A stretch of DNA of 64,000 nucleotides, from the NCBI GenBank assembly GCA_028564925.1, contig CM053030.1:372770945-372834944 (forward strand), in the 5' to 3' direction. Within the stretch, counting starts at the first letter, position 1. Every line of letters starts with the position of its first letter. The translations under genes were made by a program, and so were the position numbers. A model generated the notes under the pieces. It was not told the DNA's origin, did not search any database, and saw only the letters and a program-made list of their open reading frames with translations. The DNA comes from Lithobates sylvaticus. Its lineage: Eukaryota > Chordata > Amphibia > Anura > Ranidae. Shown here one piece after another: positions 46,227 through 57,180 of the stretch.

Positions 46227-47344
46227 ATGGGCCAGTTCATAGACAGATACAGGGATATGAGAAATTTGTGGGAGGTTAAAAACCCCTTATATGGAAATAA
46301 ACCAGCTAGGAAGGCATCGCTGGAGAAACTGCTGCAATTTGTGAAGATGCAGGTCCCAGACGCAGGCATTGAGTTTGTGGATAAGAAAATTGGTAGCTTG
46401 AGAAGCACGTATAGGAAGGAGCTTAATAAGGTCCAGGCTTCCATGAAATCAGGAGCAGCAGAAAAGGATGTGTATGTACACAGTATGTGGTACTACAACA
46501 GGATACAGTTTCTGGAAGACCAGATTGAAGCCAGGGAATCACTTTCTACACTTCCATCCACCCTTCCCTCAAGCCCAGCTGAGGCCCAACCTGGGCCTTC
46601 CATCCTGGAAAAAGTTGTGGAGCCCAGCTGGAGCCAGGTATAGTATTTTGTTACATATTTATTGTCCGAAAATTATTGTTGTTAACTAGATGTTATTATT
46701 GATAACAAATGAATGATTTAACAAAAAGTGTTTTACATATCAATAGACAGTAGCGGCCAAAAATGATTGTGACAAGAATGAAAAATACTGGGGTCAGAAT
46801 GATAGTCTTTTCTATTTATTAACATTCAATTTGCAACAGTCATGAGCTGAAAATTGTGTGTGATTCATGAACCAAAAACTAAAACTATGTCCCTTTTTTA
46901 TACATAGGAAGACCTCAGCCAGGACGAGGCTCTGGAATGTGGCAGACAGGAGGAGGCGGGGGTAAGTATCAGCCAGGAGGTGGGGGTAAGTGTCGGCCAG
47001 GAGGTGGGGGTAAGTGTCAGCCAGGAGGTGGGGGTAAGTGTCAGCCAGGAGGTGGCCAGGCCCAGTAGCCTTATCCAATCCTGGGTGCCTCCCCTCCGCC
47101 TTACAACAAAAAGGGCCAGGAAGGGGAGTAACGTGGAGGAGGCAGCACTGGGCCTCATTAAGGACACTAATGCGGCCCTGAAAACACCCCCCGACGCTGA
47201 AGAGGCCTATGGCTGCTATGTAGCTGCAAAATTGCAGCAAATGGAGGAGGACCAACGCCTCGTGTGTGAGAATATTATTTTTCAGGCCCTTCAGAAGGGG
47301 TTGAGGGGCCAAATGACTGATAACATGCACTTATGTGCACTCGC
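46227..47344 (+). CDS. MADF-domain protein carried by the Harbinger element, truncated
   Basis: From ATG 46227 exon 1 encodes MGQFIDRYRDMRNLWEVKNP, LEKLLQFVK, FVDKKIGSLRSTYRKELNKV and SMWYYNRIQFLED: a MADF domain of about 100 residues, the Myb-related module that binds DNA. The open frame extends upstream of this ATG without a better start, so an earlier exon is possible. The donor is at 46638 (CAG/GTATAG) and the acceptor at 46907 (TACATAG). Exon 2 (from 46908) holds four 24-bp repeats giving VSVSQEVG, a basic RLTTKRARK, and an acidic C-terminal helix region. A fold-back at 47345 cuts the 3' end. The frame across both exons is open. In Harbinger elements the usual partner is Myb/SANT-like; a MADF gene would be a third protein. 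It could also be an independent gene captured by the element. Confidence 0.7.
46962..47056 (+). repeat. 24-bp in-frame repeat in the MADF gene
   Basis: Four units of GTAAGTGTCAGCCAGGAGGTGGGG starting at 46962, 46986, 47010 and 47034. Each encodes the octapeptide VSVSQEVG. Each unit also begins with GTAAGT, a consensus 5' splice site. Confidence 0.9.
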
Positions 47345-49080
47345 TAGAGATGGGCTGTCTGTTCGGGTCGAACATGAGTTAGACTCGAACATAAGCTGTT
47401 CGCCCGTTCACCGAATAGCGAACAATTTGGGGTGTTCGTGGCAAATTCGAAAGCCGCGGAACACCCTTAAAAAGTCTATGGGAGAAATCAAAAGTGCTAA
47501 TTTTAAAGGTTAATATGCAAGCTATTTTCATGAAAAGTGTTTGGGGACCTGGGTCCTGCCCCAGGGCACATGTATCAATGTAAAAAAAGTTTTAAAAACT
47601 GCATTTTCGGGAGCAGTGATTTTAATAATGCTTAAAATTAAACAATAAAAGTGAAATATTCCTTTAAATTTCGTACCTATAGTATGCCTGTAAAGTGGTG
47701 CAATTTTCCCATGTTTAGAACAGTCCCTGCACAAAATGAAATTTCTAAAGGAAAAAAAGTAATTTAAAACTACTCGCGGTTATAATGAATTGTCGGGTCC
47801 CTGCAATACAGATAAAAGTCATTGAAAAAAACGGCATGGGATCCCCCCAGTCCATTACCAGGCCCTTTGAATGAATGAATGAATCATGTGTATAGCGCTG
47901 CAAATGCGAACTGAATCGCCTCAAGGCGCTTGTCTGCCCTTGTTGTCCTGCTATATTAGAAGAGGTGGGTCTTGAGTTTTTTTCCTGAAGGCCTGATGGT
48001 TTTCTTCCAAGCGGATGTTGTTTGGTAGAGCATTCCATAGCCGAGGTCCCTGTACTGCGACCTTTGGGTCTGGTATGGATATTAAGGGGAACCCTGCGAC
48101 AATTAAAAAAAAAAAAAAAAAAACATTGGTGTGGGGGCCCCCCCAAAAATCCATTGCTGTTGATAGGGACAAAGGCCTCATCCCCACAACCCTTGCCCAG
48201 TGGTTGTGGGGTTCTGTGGGTGGGGGCTTATCGGAATCTGGAAGCCCCCTTTAACAAGGGACCCCCAGATCCCAGCCTCCCCCATTTGAAATGGTAACGG
48301 GTACATTGAACCTGTACCATTTCACAAAAAAGTGTCAAAATGTTAAAAAAGACACATCTTGGGACAAGTCCTTTATTAAAAAATAAAAAAATAAAAATGT
48401 CCCACGAAGTCCATTCATCTTCTTCTCTCACTCCGCCGACGGATCTAAAAAATAAATAAAAAAGATCTGCATCCATGGGAGGCACCCACCGTATGACGCT
48501 TCAGCTATGATGACAGTACCTTTATAACTGAGGGCGGGGCCACACGGTGACGTACCTGGGTGACCCTGCCCCCTCTGACTCACAGGGACTTCCCAATGGC
48601 TTCCCCATGGCATCAGAGGGGGGCAGGGCCACCCATCAGCACTGAAGCACCATAGGCGGATCTTTTTTTTTTCTTTTTGGTCCATCGGCGGAGCGAGAGA
48701 AGAAAATGAATGGACTTCGTGGGACATTTTTATTTTTTTATTTTTTTAATAAAGGACTTGTCTCAAGCTGTGTCTTGTGGTTTTTCTACATTTTGACACT
48801 TTTTTGTGAAATGGTACGGGTACAATGTACACGTTACCATTTCAAATGGGGGGCGGGATCTGGGGTCCCCTTGTTAAATGGGGCTTACAGATTCCGATAA
48901 GCCCTCACGCCCACAGACCCCCTCAACCACCAGGCAAGGGTTGTGGGGATAATGCCCTTGTCCCCATCAACATGGGGAAAAGGTGCTTTGGGGGGGCTAC
49001 CAGGCATTTGGCCTGGTACGGTTCAGGGGGGGGGCGCTCTCTCGTCCCCCATCTTTTCCTGCGGCCTGCCAGGTTGCGTG
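47345..49080. mobile_element. Fold-back element, relative of 13227-15649
   Basis: The left end TAGAGATGGGC and the body (CCTGGGTCCTGCCCCAGGG, CTTTAAATTTCGTACC, GGATATTAAGGGGAACCC) match the element at 13227. From about 48130 to 48580 and 48585 to 49020 the halves are inverted copies (GGAAGCCCCCTTTAACAAGG mirrors the right arm near 48870). It lies inside the Harbinger element and ends at CAGGTTGCGTG next to the Harbinger terminus. An AATGAATGAATGAAT run at 47873 marks an extra insertion in the left arm. Confidence 0.7.
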
Positions 49081-49105
49081 CTCCGCTCGTGTGTACGGGG
49101 CATAA

Positions 49106-49336
49106 GAGCACTGCGCAAATACGGTGTGACAGAAAGTATTGCAACAACCGCCATTTTATTCTCTAGAGTGTTAGAAAAGAAAATGTATAATGTTTGGGGT
49201 TTCTAAGTAATTTTCTAGCAAAAAAAACTTTTTCTAACTTGAAAACAACAAATCTCAGAAAGAGGCTCATTCCTTAAGTGGTTAATGCATAGGATGCATT
49301 AAGGTGAAAAACATGAAGGTTTAAAACCCCTTTAAT
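49106..49336. mobile_element. Repeat fragments ending at TTAA
   Basis: AATGCATAGGATGCATTAAG followed by AACCCCTTTAA (TTAA 49333-49336) matches the right end of the MITE at 22110-22360. Just before it, CCTTAAGTGGTTAA looks like the end of another TTAA repeat inserted in it. Confidence 0.45.
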
Positions 49337-50893
49337 GCCTAAGCAAAATTTTGCAACTTGCAACTGACATGTATTAGTAAAACCGTACATATAATCACAA
49401 CTACGTTGTGCATTAAGGTGCATTATACCTTGTTATTTTCAGAACAAATTGGGCTTTTATTTGGTGGTAAATGTTTTTTATTTTTTATCAAATGAAAACT
49501 GGCCCAAAATAGTAAAAAAAAAAAAGATTTTCTTCTACATTTAACTGTATATTTCTTACTACTACCATAACCTACCACCAAAGAACAATCCCAAATAAAT
49601 CCTTCTGCTCCCGATAATTGCAGCGATACCACATATGTTTATGTTAGTTGTACATATCTGTAGTACGGCCCAGAAACAATAGTGCACATTTTGCTTTTTT
49701 TTTATTCTACCTAAAACACACTGACACTAACTGACACTGATACAATTTTTTTTTTAAATGCTCTTAATTTAAAAATGATATCAAAATATACTGACCATGA
49801 CCATTGACCCTGACCTAATCCTGGCACTGATCTAGATCAAACCTAATCTAGTTATTTTTTCTTTACTTTATTTATTTTTTTTTTTTTTTTATAGTTTTGT
49901 TTAATTTTCTCTCTGCAAGGAGAGAGAGGGATACAAAGTATTTCTCCCCTCCATTCTGGGTGAGAAAAAACACAGGGGCAGGATTCACAGTTACTGATCA
50001 CTGTGATAGCCAATCAGAGGCTATCACATTGATCATGTAACCCAAAAACAGGAGTCCTGGGTCCCATTCGTTAGTACAGGACAGATGAGAGCCTAGTTTC
50101 TGTGCTGGGAGCGCGCTGCGTGGTGCGCAAAGTACTGTTGGGGGGGGGGGGGGTTAAATTAGATTTTTACCTAAAGTTGGGCTTTGGAATACTAACATAA
50201 AGCTGTTGTCAAATAATAATGCTTCCAAATATATATGTATTTTTGTTTAACAATGGAGGATTGTTCCAGTCAAATCAAGGTCATATTTTTGTTGTAATGT
50301 AAAAATAATAAATGTAATGTTTTTTGGATCATAATGTACTTCCTTAACTGACTTTAATATATTTGTGATGTCTTAGTGATTTCCCTATCTTGACATTAGA
50401 ACTTGAAGTCATATTCAAGGTATTAATGTTGTCAGCATGTGCTATAGTAATGGAAAAAGATAAGTACCCTCTTAACTCAAAATAGTCTTCTGCTATGAAA
50501 GTGCCAGAGGGCACAGCTGCAACCAAAGCAAAATACATTGCATGCAGACAGTACTGCTGTTGAAGCTGCAAATGTACAATGAGTATTATGAGATGGCTAA
50601 GGAAACATGCATCATTATTTTGTTCCCTGTACTTTCCTAATACACTTGTGAATTGAACTGCTTAATTTAATTGCTATCTTGTGGTAAACAAAATGAAAAA
50701 TGCTTAAAGCATTTCTGCCACTATTTAAAGTGATATTTTAGTAATTTTTTCCCTGAATCAGATATAAATAACATAACTTACATGCATTTGATTTTCTTTC
50801 TTTAATTTTGCTTCCATTTTTAATCCTTGCCCTGGCTGTGCTGCTTTATTCTGGTTCATGGCTGCATGATGAGCTGTGGGCCTTATGTGTTTG
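49337..50893. other. Non-coding stretch
   Basis: T-rich tracts, a G-run at 50131-50143 and no coding signal. The segment around 49600-50110 looks repeat-like but its limits are not visible. Confidence 0.35.
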
Positions 50894-51090
50894 TTTAAAT
50901 GGTATATCTGAGTCAATGTTGCCAGTACCTGAAAATGTCATAGAGGACGAAACGCGTTTGTCAGCGTTCGAACACGCTGACATCACATGCTAACACGTGT
51001 GATGTCAGCGTGTTCGAACTCTGTCAACGTGTTTCGTCCTGTATGACATCTTCAGGCACTGGCAACACTGACTCAGATATACAATTTAAA
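50894..51090. repeat. 197-bp palindrome with paired hammerhead-like cores
   Basis: The arms are inverted copies, from TTTAAATGGTATATCTGAGTC on the left to its mirror at 51070-51090, centred near CATGCTAACACG. Each strand carries a core of the type CTGA(A/G)..AT, GTC, loop, GAC, GAAAC, (plus strand near 50930-50961; minus strand near 51056-51025). Outer stem I pairing of the kind seen at 10676 and 27663 is not evident here. Confidence 0.75.
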
Positions 51091-52395
51091 AGATACGCTC
51101 ACAGTTAGGATGTGCTGATAACGTTTCTTGTGAGTCTAAGCCAGCTTTTATCTTTTATTAAATTTTATCAAACAATATTGCACTATTGGGGCTTTTTTTT
51201 TTGTATCAATATTCAAACAGCACTGTATCTGCAACATTTACAAATTAGGAGCAGTGAATGAAAACACAGAAGCTTCACATCTTTACCATGTGGACTTTAA
51301 TGTGTATTGACCTCTTTTATGCAGTGCTGTCCTTCTATCTATTTAGTTTCTACTTTGACTTTTTGGAGGCAGTGGTGTTTTCCATGCCTGCTGATCTCAC
51401 TAATCATTTGAATCGTTTGTATCCTGGTTTCAAGAGTTTACTGTTGGACATTCCTGATCTCTGTATATATGGACACTGTGTCTAACTTTTATTAATGTAA
51501 TTTGGTGTTTGTTACTTTTAATAAAGCAATATTAAATTCAAAAGCAAACATTTATTACATTGCAACTTACCAATCCTTAGATGTGATGGCTGCAGTAGTT
51601 TTCATTTTTAGGCTTTGTTTCCTTTGTTTTTGCCTGGTAATCCTGCAAGTAAGTCTGTTGGTTTTCAACTGAACTAGCTGATCTGCAGACAAACCATTAC
51701 AGGGGTACTTACAATGATCAGCTTGTATTTATGTAAAACCTTTATTCCATAAGGAACAAAATTGTTGCTGTAATTGCTTATAAAGTGTTAGCTGGCATTT
51801 TGCTTAATTTTAGTGTATCTAAACGCTGGTACACATCACTTGACAGCTCCGGTTGGAGCTGCTATACTAACGATCCAACGTTAGTAAAGTGATCTCCCCT
51901 GCTGTTCTTTTGTGTTCTGACAGGGGAACCCCCCCCGCCAGAACACTCTGGTTTTAGCTAAGAGCACTGATTGGGAGCGGGTCTTACCAGCATGCTCCTC
52001 CGATAGAAGCCAGCCAAACGGTGAGCTTCTGTCGGACCTGCTGCCTTACACACAGGCCGAATGTCGGACGATTTTTACTCAAAGGCGGATTAAGTCTGCT
52101 AATACATCTAAGGCTACCCACCCCCTGCCTGACAATGCTGCTGTCCAGAGGTGTCTCTGTTGCTCCTTTATCCAGTGTAAGAGAGTTGACACTCTAATAC
52201 AAAAGGTGTGTTATTGGCCAGAGCACCAGGTCAAAACAGAAGGAAAAAAACAGGAAGGAACAGAGGGAAAAAAATAAATAAATGCAGCCACCACATTTTT
52301 TGATTGGTATGCTGCACTATATTACATTTTTGGTTTTGAGTTTGTTACAGCTTTAAAGTGGTTCTTTACCTTTTTACCTTAAGTTTTTCTCTGCA
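51091..52395. other. Non-coding stretch
   Basis: No gene. 51830-52100 is GC-richer and resembles a dispersed repeat, with a TTGGAGC/GCTCCAA-like short palindrome near 51850, but no termini were identified. A TTAA-element left end (AAAGTGGTTCTTTACC) starts at 52353. Confidence 0.35.
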
Positions 52396-52969
52396 TTAAA
52401 GTGGTGAGACACCCTGAAAACAAAAACTTTCAAAAATGTTAGTAACAATTTCAAATGAAAAAAAAAAAAAAAATTTTTTTTTTTACTTACCAGAAATGGC
52501 TGTTGCTAGGCAGATTGTCCTAATCTGCATCCTCCAGTGCCGCGGTGATCTTCTCTCCTTCCGTCTTCTAGTGAATGGGGCGCAGTGTGTTATGGGAACT
52601 GTGTCCCACAACACATTGCGTTCCCCATTCACAAATCCCACTCGCGCATGCGCAGTAGGGCGCGCGCCGACTCGCGCATGCGCAGTAGGCCGCGCGCGGA
52701 CTCGTGCATGCGCAGTAGGCCGCGCGCCGACTCGCGCATGCGCAGTAGGCCGCACGCCGACTCGCGCATGCGCAGTAGGCCGCGCAAAGCCGCTTCCCTT
52801 ACTGAGGATGGCGGCGCTGGATCCGGAACGCCGAGGGACATCTCGGCCTCCACGAACGGCATCGCGGGCGCCCTGGGAGGGTAAGTGTACTTATTAAAAG
52901 TCAGCAGCGACTTTTTTTTTAGCTGCTGACTTTTAAATTTTTTTTTTTGAAGCTGAAACACCGCTTTAA
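52396..52969. mobile_element. TTAA MITE with 30-bp GC-rich array
   Basis: TTAA (52396-52399) followed by AGTGGTGAGACACC, and GCTGAAACACCGC followed by TTTAA (TTAA 52966-52969), are inverted termini. TACTTACCAG near the left and GGTAAGTGTACTT near the right are splice-donor-like on opposite strands, as in other TTAA elements here. The centre holds the five-copy array at 52641-52786. It shares its right TTAA with the next element. Confidence 0.7.
52641..52786. repeat. Five 30-bp repeats of NRF-1-like sites
   Basis: Units begin at 52641, 52671, 52701, 52731 and 52761: CTCGCGCATGCGCAGTAGG followed by a CGCGCGCCGA-type spacer. GCGCATGCGCA, the NRF-1 core, is present in four units; the third reads GTGCATGCGCA. 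The unit is multiple of three, so ARACAVGRAP-type ORFs on both strands are artefacts. Confidence 0.9.
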
Positions 52970-54508
52970 GGTAAAAAACGTTCTGTTCACAGCTCCCCCT
53001 GCCAGTCCGCCCTTATACTTACCTGAGCCTGATCTTGATTCAGCACTGTGCTCAGGAGCAGTGGCTTTCTCCGCTCTCACAGGGCAGATTGATAGCAGGG
53101 AAATCCATTGGCTCTCACTGCTGTCAATCAAATCCTGTGACAAAAGAGCAGGGGCGGGGTAGAGCCATGCTGTCTGTGTTTATGGAGACAGGCAGCACGG
53201 ATCAGGAGCGAGCCCGCAGGTAAGCCACAATAGGAAGCGGTTTCCTATGAAGTGCCAGTTGAGGACCCTAGAAGAGGAAGATCAGGGTTGCTCTGTAGAC
53301 ATGTGCAATTCGTTTCGTTCCGAATTAGTTTTTTAACGAATTTCGACAAATTCGTTAATTCGGAAATATACGAATTTACGAATGTGCAAATGTAAGTATT
53401 TACGAATGTACGAATTTACGAATGTGCAAATGTACGAATTTACGAATGTGCAAATGTACGAATGTACGAATTTACAAATTTTCTAATATTCAGAAAAATC
53501 CAGTTAACAAATTTTTTCTAAATATTCGTAAATTCGAATATTCTAAAATTTGTAAATTCGTACATTCGTAAATTCGTACATTTGCACATTTGCACATTCG
53601 TATATTCGCACATTTGTAAATTCGTACATTCGCAAATTCGTACATTCATAAATTCGTAAATTCGGAAATCTGAATTCATAATTAACTAATAATAACTTAA
53701 CTATTATTAACTATTTAATTATAGGTATTGTAATTTCCTTTTTAAATTTGGCTGTTAGTGAACGTAACAAATACAAATTTATCTTAAGTTACAAATTATC
53801 CGAAATAACGAATGCCGTATACAAACAAATGGAACGTAATGCATTAATAATAATAAATAACAATAATAATAATAAAAATGTTTTATTATTATTATTTGTT
53901 ATTAATTTGTTCCATTCCATTTTGTTTAGATGCGGCGTTCGTTATTTCGGATTATTCGTAACTTCAGATAAATTCGTGTAAATACCTATAATTTAATAGT
54001 TAGTCACTATTTCAGATTTTCTATTTTATGGGTATTCAGATTTTCATATTTCCAAATTTTAGAATTTTCTAATTTACGAATGAACGAATTTACGTATTTA
54101 CAAATGTACGAATGTACAAATGTTCGAATGAACGAATTTACGTATTTACGAATGTACGAATGAACGAATTTATGCGTTTACAAATGTACGAATGTACAAA
54201 TGTTCGCATGTACGAATTTACGAATGTACGAATATACAAATTTTCGAATGTACGAATGTACAAATGTTTGAATGTACGAATGTACGAATTTACGATTGTG
54301 CAAATGAACGAATTTACTAATTGCGATCATAACGAATGACCCCGAAAAACGAAAAAAAAAACAAAAACGAATGAAAGGAAAATGAAAATGAACAAATTTT
54401 TGGGCAGTGCACATGTCTATTGCTCTGTGCAAAATCATTGCACAGAGCAGGTAAGTATAACATGTTTATTATTTAAAGAAAAAAGTTTACCCTATAAAAT
54501 CACTTTAA
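52966..54508. mobile_element. TTAA MITE split by a hAT element
   Basis: TTAA at 52966-52969 then GGTAAAAAACG, TACTTACCTGAGCCTGATC; right part CAGAGCAGGTAAGTATAAC and TTAA at 54505-54508. The two parts resume exactly on either side of the 53296-54419 insertion and together match the copy at 15778-16187. Its right TTAA is also the left TTAA of the next element. Confidence 0.75.
53296..54419. mobile_element. AT-rich hAT-type element with exact 8-bp duplication
   Basis: TTGCTCTG is present at 53288-53295 and 54420-54427. The element starts TAGACATGTGCA and ends TGCACATGTCTA. The interior is almost entirely made of short irregular copies of TACGAATTTACGAATG and its reverse complement, so most of it is self-complementary, with arms turning near 53850 at a TTATTATT/AATAATAA block. 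No transposase. The ORFs with repeated NVRMYEFT are translations of the repeat. Confidence 0.85.
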
Positions 54509-55760
54509 AGTAGTTCTAAAGGCAGAAGGTTTTTTATCTTAACCACTTCAGCCCCGGACCAATTTGCAGCCAAAGGACCAGGCCCCTTTTTGCGATTCGG
54601 CTCTGCGTCACTTTAACTGACAATTGCACGGTCGTGCGACGTGGCTCCCAAACAAAATTGGCGTCCTTTTTTCCCACAAATAGAGCTTTCTTTTGGTGGT
54701 ATTTGATCGCCCCTGCGGTTTTTATTTTTTGCGCTATAAACAAAAATAGAGCGACAATTTTGAAAAAAATGCAATATTTTTTACTTTTTGCTATAATAAA
54801 TATCCCCAAAAAATATATAAAAAAACATTTTTTTTCCTCAGTTTAGGCCGATACGTATTCTTCTACATATTTTTGGTAAAAAAAATCGCAATTAGCGATT
54901 ATTGATTTGTTTGTGCAAAAGTTATAGCATTTACAAAATAGGGGATAGTTTTATAGCATTTTTTTTATTATTATTTTTTTTTTTACTAGTAATGGCGGCG
55001 ATCAGCAATTTTTATTGTGACTGCGACATTATGGCGGACACATCGAACATTTTTGACACATTTTTGGGACCATTGTCACTTATATAGAAATCAGTGCTGT
55101 TTAAATGCACTGATTCCTATGTAAATGACACTGGCAGTGAAAGAGTTAACCACTAGGGGGTGGGGAGGGGCTAAGTGTGATGTGTTGTGTTTTTTTTTAC
55201 ACTAGGGGGGCGTGGCTGTACGTCTGACGTCATTGATCGGCTTTCCCGATGACAGGGAACAGCCGATCAATGACAGGCAGTGTAGGAAGCGCGGGGAGAG
55301 GTTTGTTTACACAGACCTCTTCCCGTTCTTCAGCTCTGTGACCCGATCGCGGGACACCAGCGGTGATCGGCCCGCTGGTCCCACGGCCGTGGTCACGGAG
55401 CTCCCGACCGGGTCGCGTATATGTGCAGGAGGCGGTCGGGAAGCGGTAAATGCATTCTGTGCATTAAGACAAAAACCTTCAGTGTGCAGCAGCCCCCCTA
55501 ATACTTACCTGAGATCTATCTCAATCCAGCGATGTTGCACAAGAGCTTTGCTGTGTGTCTGCCTCCTGATTGGCTGAGAAACAGTAGTGGGCACCATTGG
55601 TGCCCACTGCTGTCAATCAAAGGCACTGAGGAGAGAAAGAGGGCAGGGCCGAGCTGCAGCTCCATGTCTGAATGGACACACGGAGCAGCAACTTGGCTCG
55701 GGGGCCCCCATAGCAAGCTGTTTTCTGTGGGGGCACTTGACAGGATGGAGGGGCCAGGAG
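54505..55760. mobile_element. Left part of a TTAA MITE, interrupted twice
   Basis: TTAA 54505-54508 followed by AGTAGTTCTAAAGGCAGAAGG begins the element. A TTAACCACTTCAGCC repeat is inserted at its internal TTAA (54539), and it resumes at TGCATTCTGTGCATTAAG (about 55450) with CAGTGTGCAGCAGCC and TACTTACCTGAG. At 55761 it is cut by the hAT element; its remaining part should lie beyond the right edge. Same family as 15778-16187. Confidence 0.65.
54543..55448. mobile_element. TTAACCACTT-type high-copy repeat
   Basis: Starts CCACTTCAGCCCCGGACC just after TTAA and ends GTCGGGAAGCGG before a TTAA-like TAAA. Contains TTTGCGCTATAAACAAAAAT and several GATCGGC motifs. I associate this repeat with ranid genomes, where it is very abundant. 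No coding. Confidence 0.55.
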
Positions 55761-56779
55761 TAGGGATGAGCCGAACACCCCCGGGTTCGGTTCGCACCAG
55801 AACCTTCGAACCGAACGAAAGTTTGCGCGAATTTTCGAACCCTATACGTTTTAATGGACGCGAACGTTCGAAATCAAAAGTGCTAATTACAACGGCCAAT
55901 ATGCATGTTAATGTCATAAAACAGGTTTGGGGACCCGGGTCCTGCCCCAGGGGACATATATCAATGGAAAAATAACTTTTAAAAACTAACGTTTTTTCGG
56001 GAGCAGTCATTTTAATGATGCATAAAGTGGAAAAAAAAAAGTGAAATTTTCCTTTAATTATGGTACCTGGGGGGTGTCTAAAGTATGCCTGTGAAGTGGC
56101 ATGTGTTTCCCGTGTTTAGAACTGTCCTTGCACAAAATGACATTTGTAAAGGAAAAAAAGAAGCCATTTAAAACCACTTGCGGCTTTAATGTCATGTCTT
56201 GTCCTGGCCGCCATATGGCTGAAAATCCTTGAGAAAAATGGCATGGCTACCCCATCCCCCCCCCCCCCCACCCCAGCCCCTTTGGGTCTTGTATGGATAT
56301 TAAGGGGGACCCCGCACCCAAAATAAAACCCTATACCTACAACCCTATATACTCTGAACAGCAGTATATAGGTGGTGCAAACAAGACACAGGCTGTAGGT
56401 TTGTTCTTAAGTAGAATCTGAACAGGTACATTACGAAGTGTAGCTCCATCCCAAAAAAATCTATTTTTAAGCTTTTTGGAGAACATAGGGAGGGGTTATC
56501 ACCCCTGTAACATTTGCTGTCTTTGCACATCTGTTCAGAACATGTCACCTCACTTTCCGTCCCAATGACAAATGTTTTTGGAAAAGTGGGGTTTGAATTG
56601 AAACAAGGATTGGTGATAAAGCATCAGTAGAGAGGAGATACCTTTTTCCCAAATTAAATCTAACAGGATAGAATTTCCCTTCCTAGGGGTAGATTTCCTC
56701 TCACTTCCTGTTTTCTCTTTCCGTTTGCAAGTAGGAGTCGTTTGTAAGTTGGATGTTTGAAAGTAGGGGCCTGCCGTAT

Positions 56780-57180
56780 ATACTCTGCAGAAATTTGCCC
56801 TATTAGATGTTGGTGTAGCCACAAGACTGGTGGGCACAGGAATGGGCCCTGCTGTGAGTTAATAGATCAAGATTTGTACTTGCATGCACCTGTTGAACCG
56901 GGCAGAAAAATTGGGCCTTTGGTGGTGGTGGTGGTGGTGGTGGTGGACGGTGTTGCCACAAGACTGTAAGCCCTCACAGTTACTCTTGGTGGGCGCAGGA
57001 ATGGGCCCTGCTGTGAGTTATTAGATCAAGATTTGTAATTGCATGCACCTGTTGAACAGGGCAGAAAAATTGGGCCTTTGGCGGTGGTGGTGGACGGTGT
57101 TGCCACAAGACTGTAGGCCCTCATAGTTACTCTTGGTGGGCGCAGGAATGGGCCCTGCTGTGAACTATTAGATCAAGATT
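56780..57180. repeat. Degenerate tandem units with (GGT)n
   Basis: Three copies of about 135 bp marked by GGAATGGGCCCTGCTGTGAG and ACAGGGCAGAAAAATTGGGC (from about 56840, 56999, 57143), the first with a GGT microsatellite at 56921-56944. They are diverged relatives of the adjacent 141-bp units. Confidence 0.75.

Larger units (their letters stand above)
40718..49102. mobile_element. Harbinger transposon, three coding units, damaged
   Basis: Left terminus TGCCGCATACACACGAGCGG starts after TAA (40715-40717); the right terminus ends CCGCTCGTGTGTACGGGGCA followed by TAA (49103-49105). The terminal repeats match at all but two positions over about 22 bp. Inside are a DDE transposase (+), a Myb/SANT-like gene (-) and a MADF-domain gene (+). 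The size of 8.4 kb is inflated by a snap-back at 44226-44855 and a fold-back at 47345-49080. Only about 22 bp of the right end remain beyond the fold-back. Transposase and Myb genes are broken, so it is not autonomous now. Confidence 0.75.

Noticed and set aside
52436-52961. ORFs with ARACAVGRAP or RMRSRPRADS repeats
   Set aside because: They read through the 30-bp NRF-1-like array inside a MITE.
54112-54438. ORFs with NVRMYEFT repeats
   Set aside because: Translation of the TACGAAT-type words of the AT-rich hAT element.
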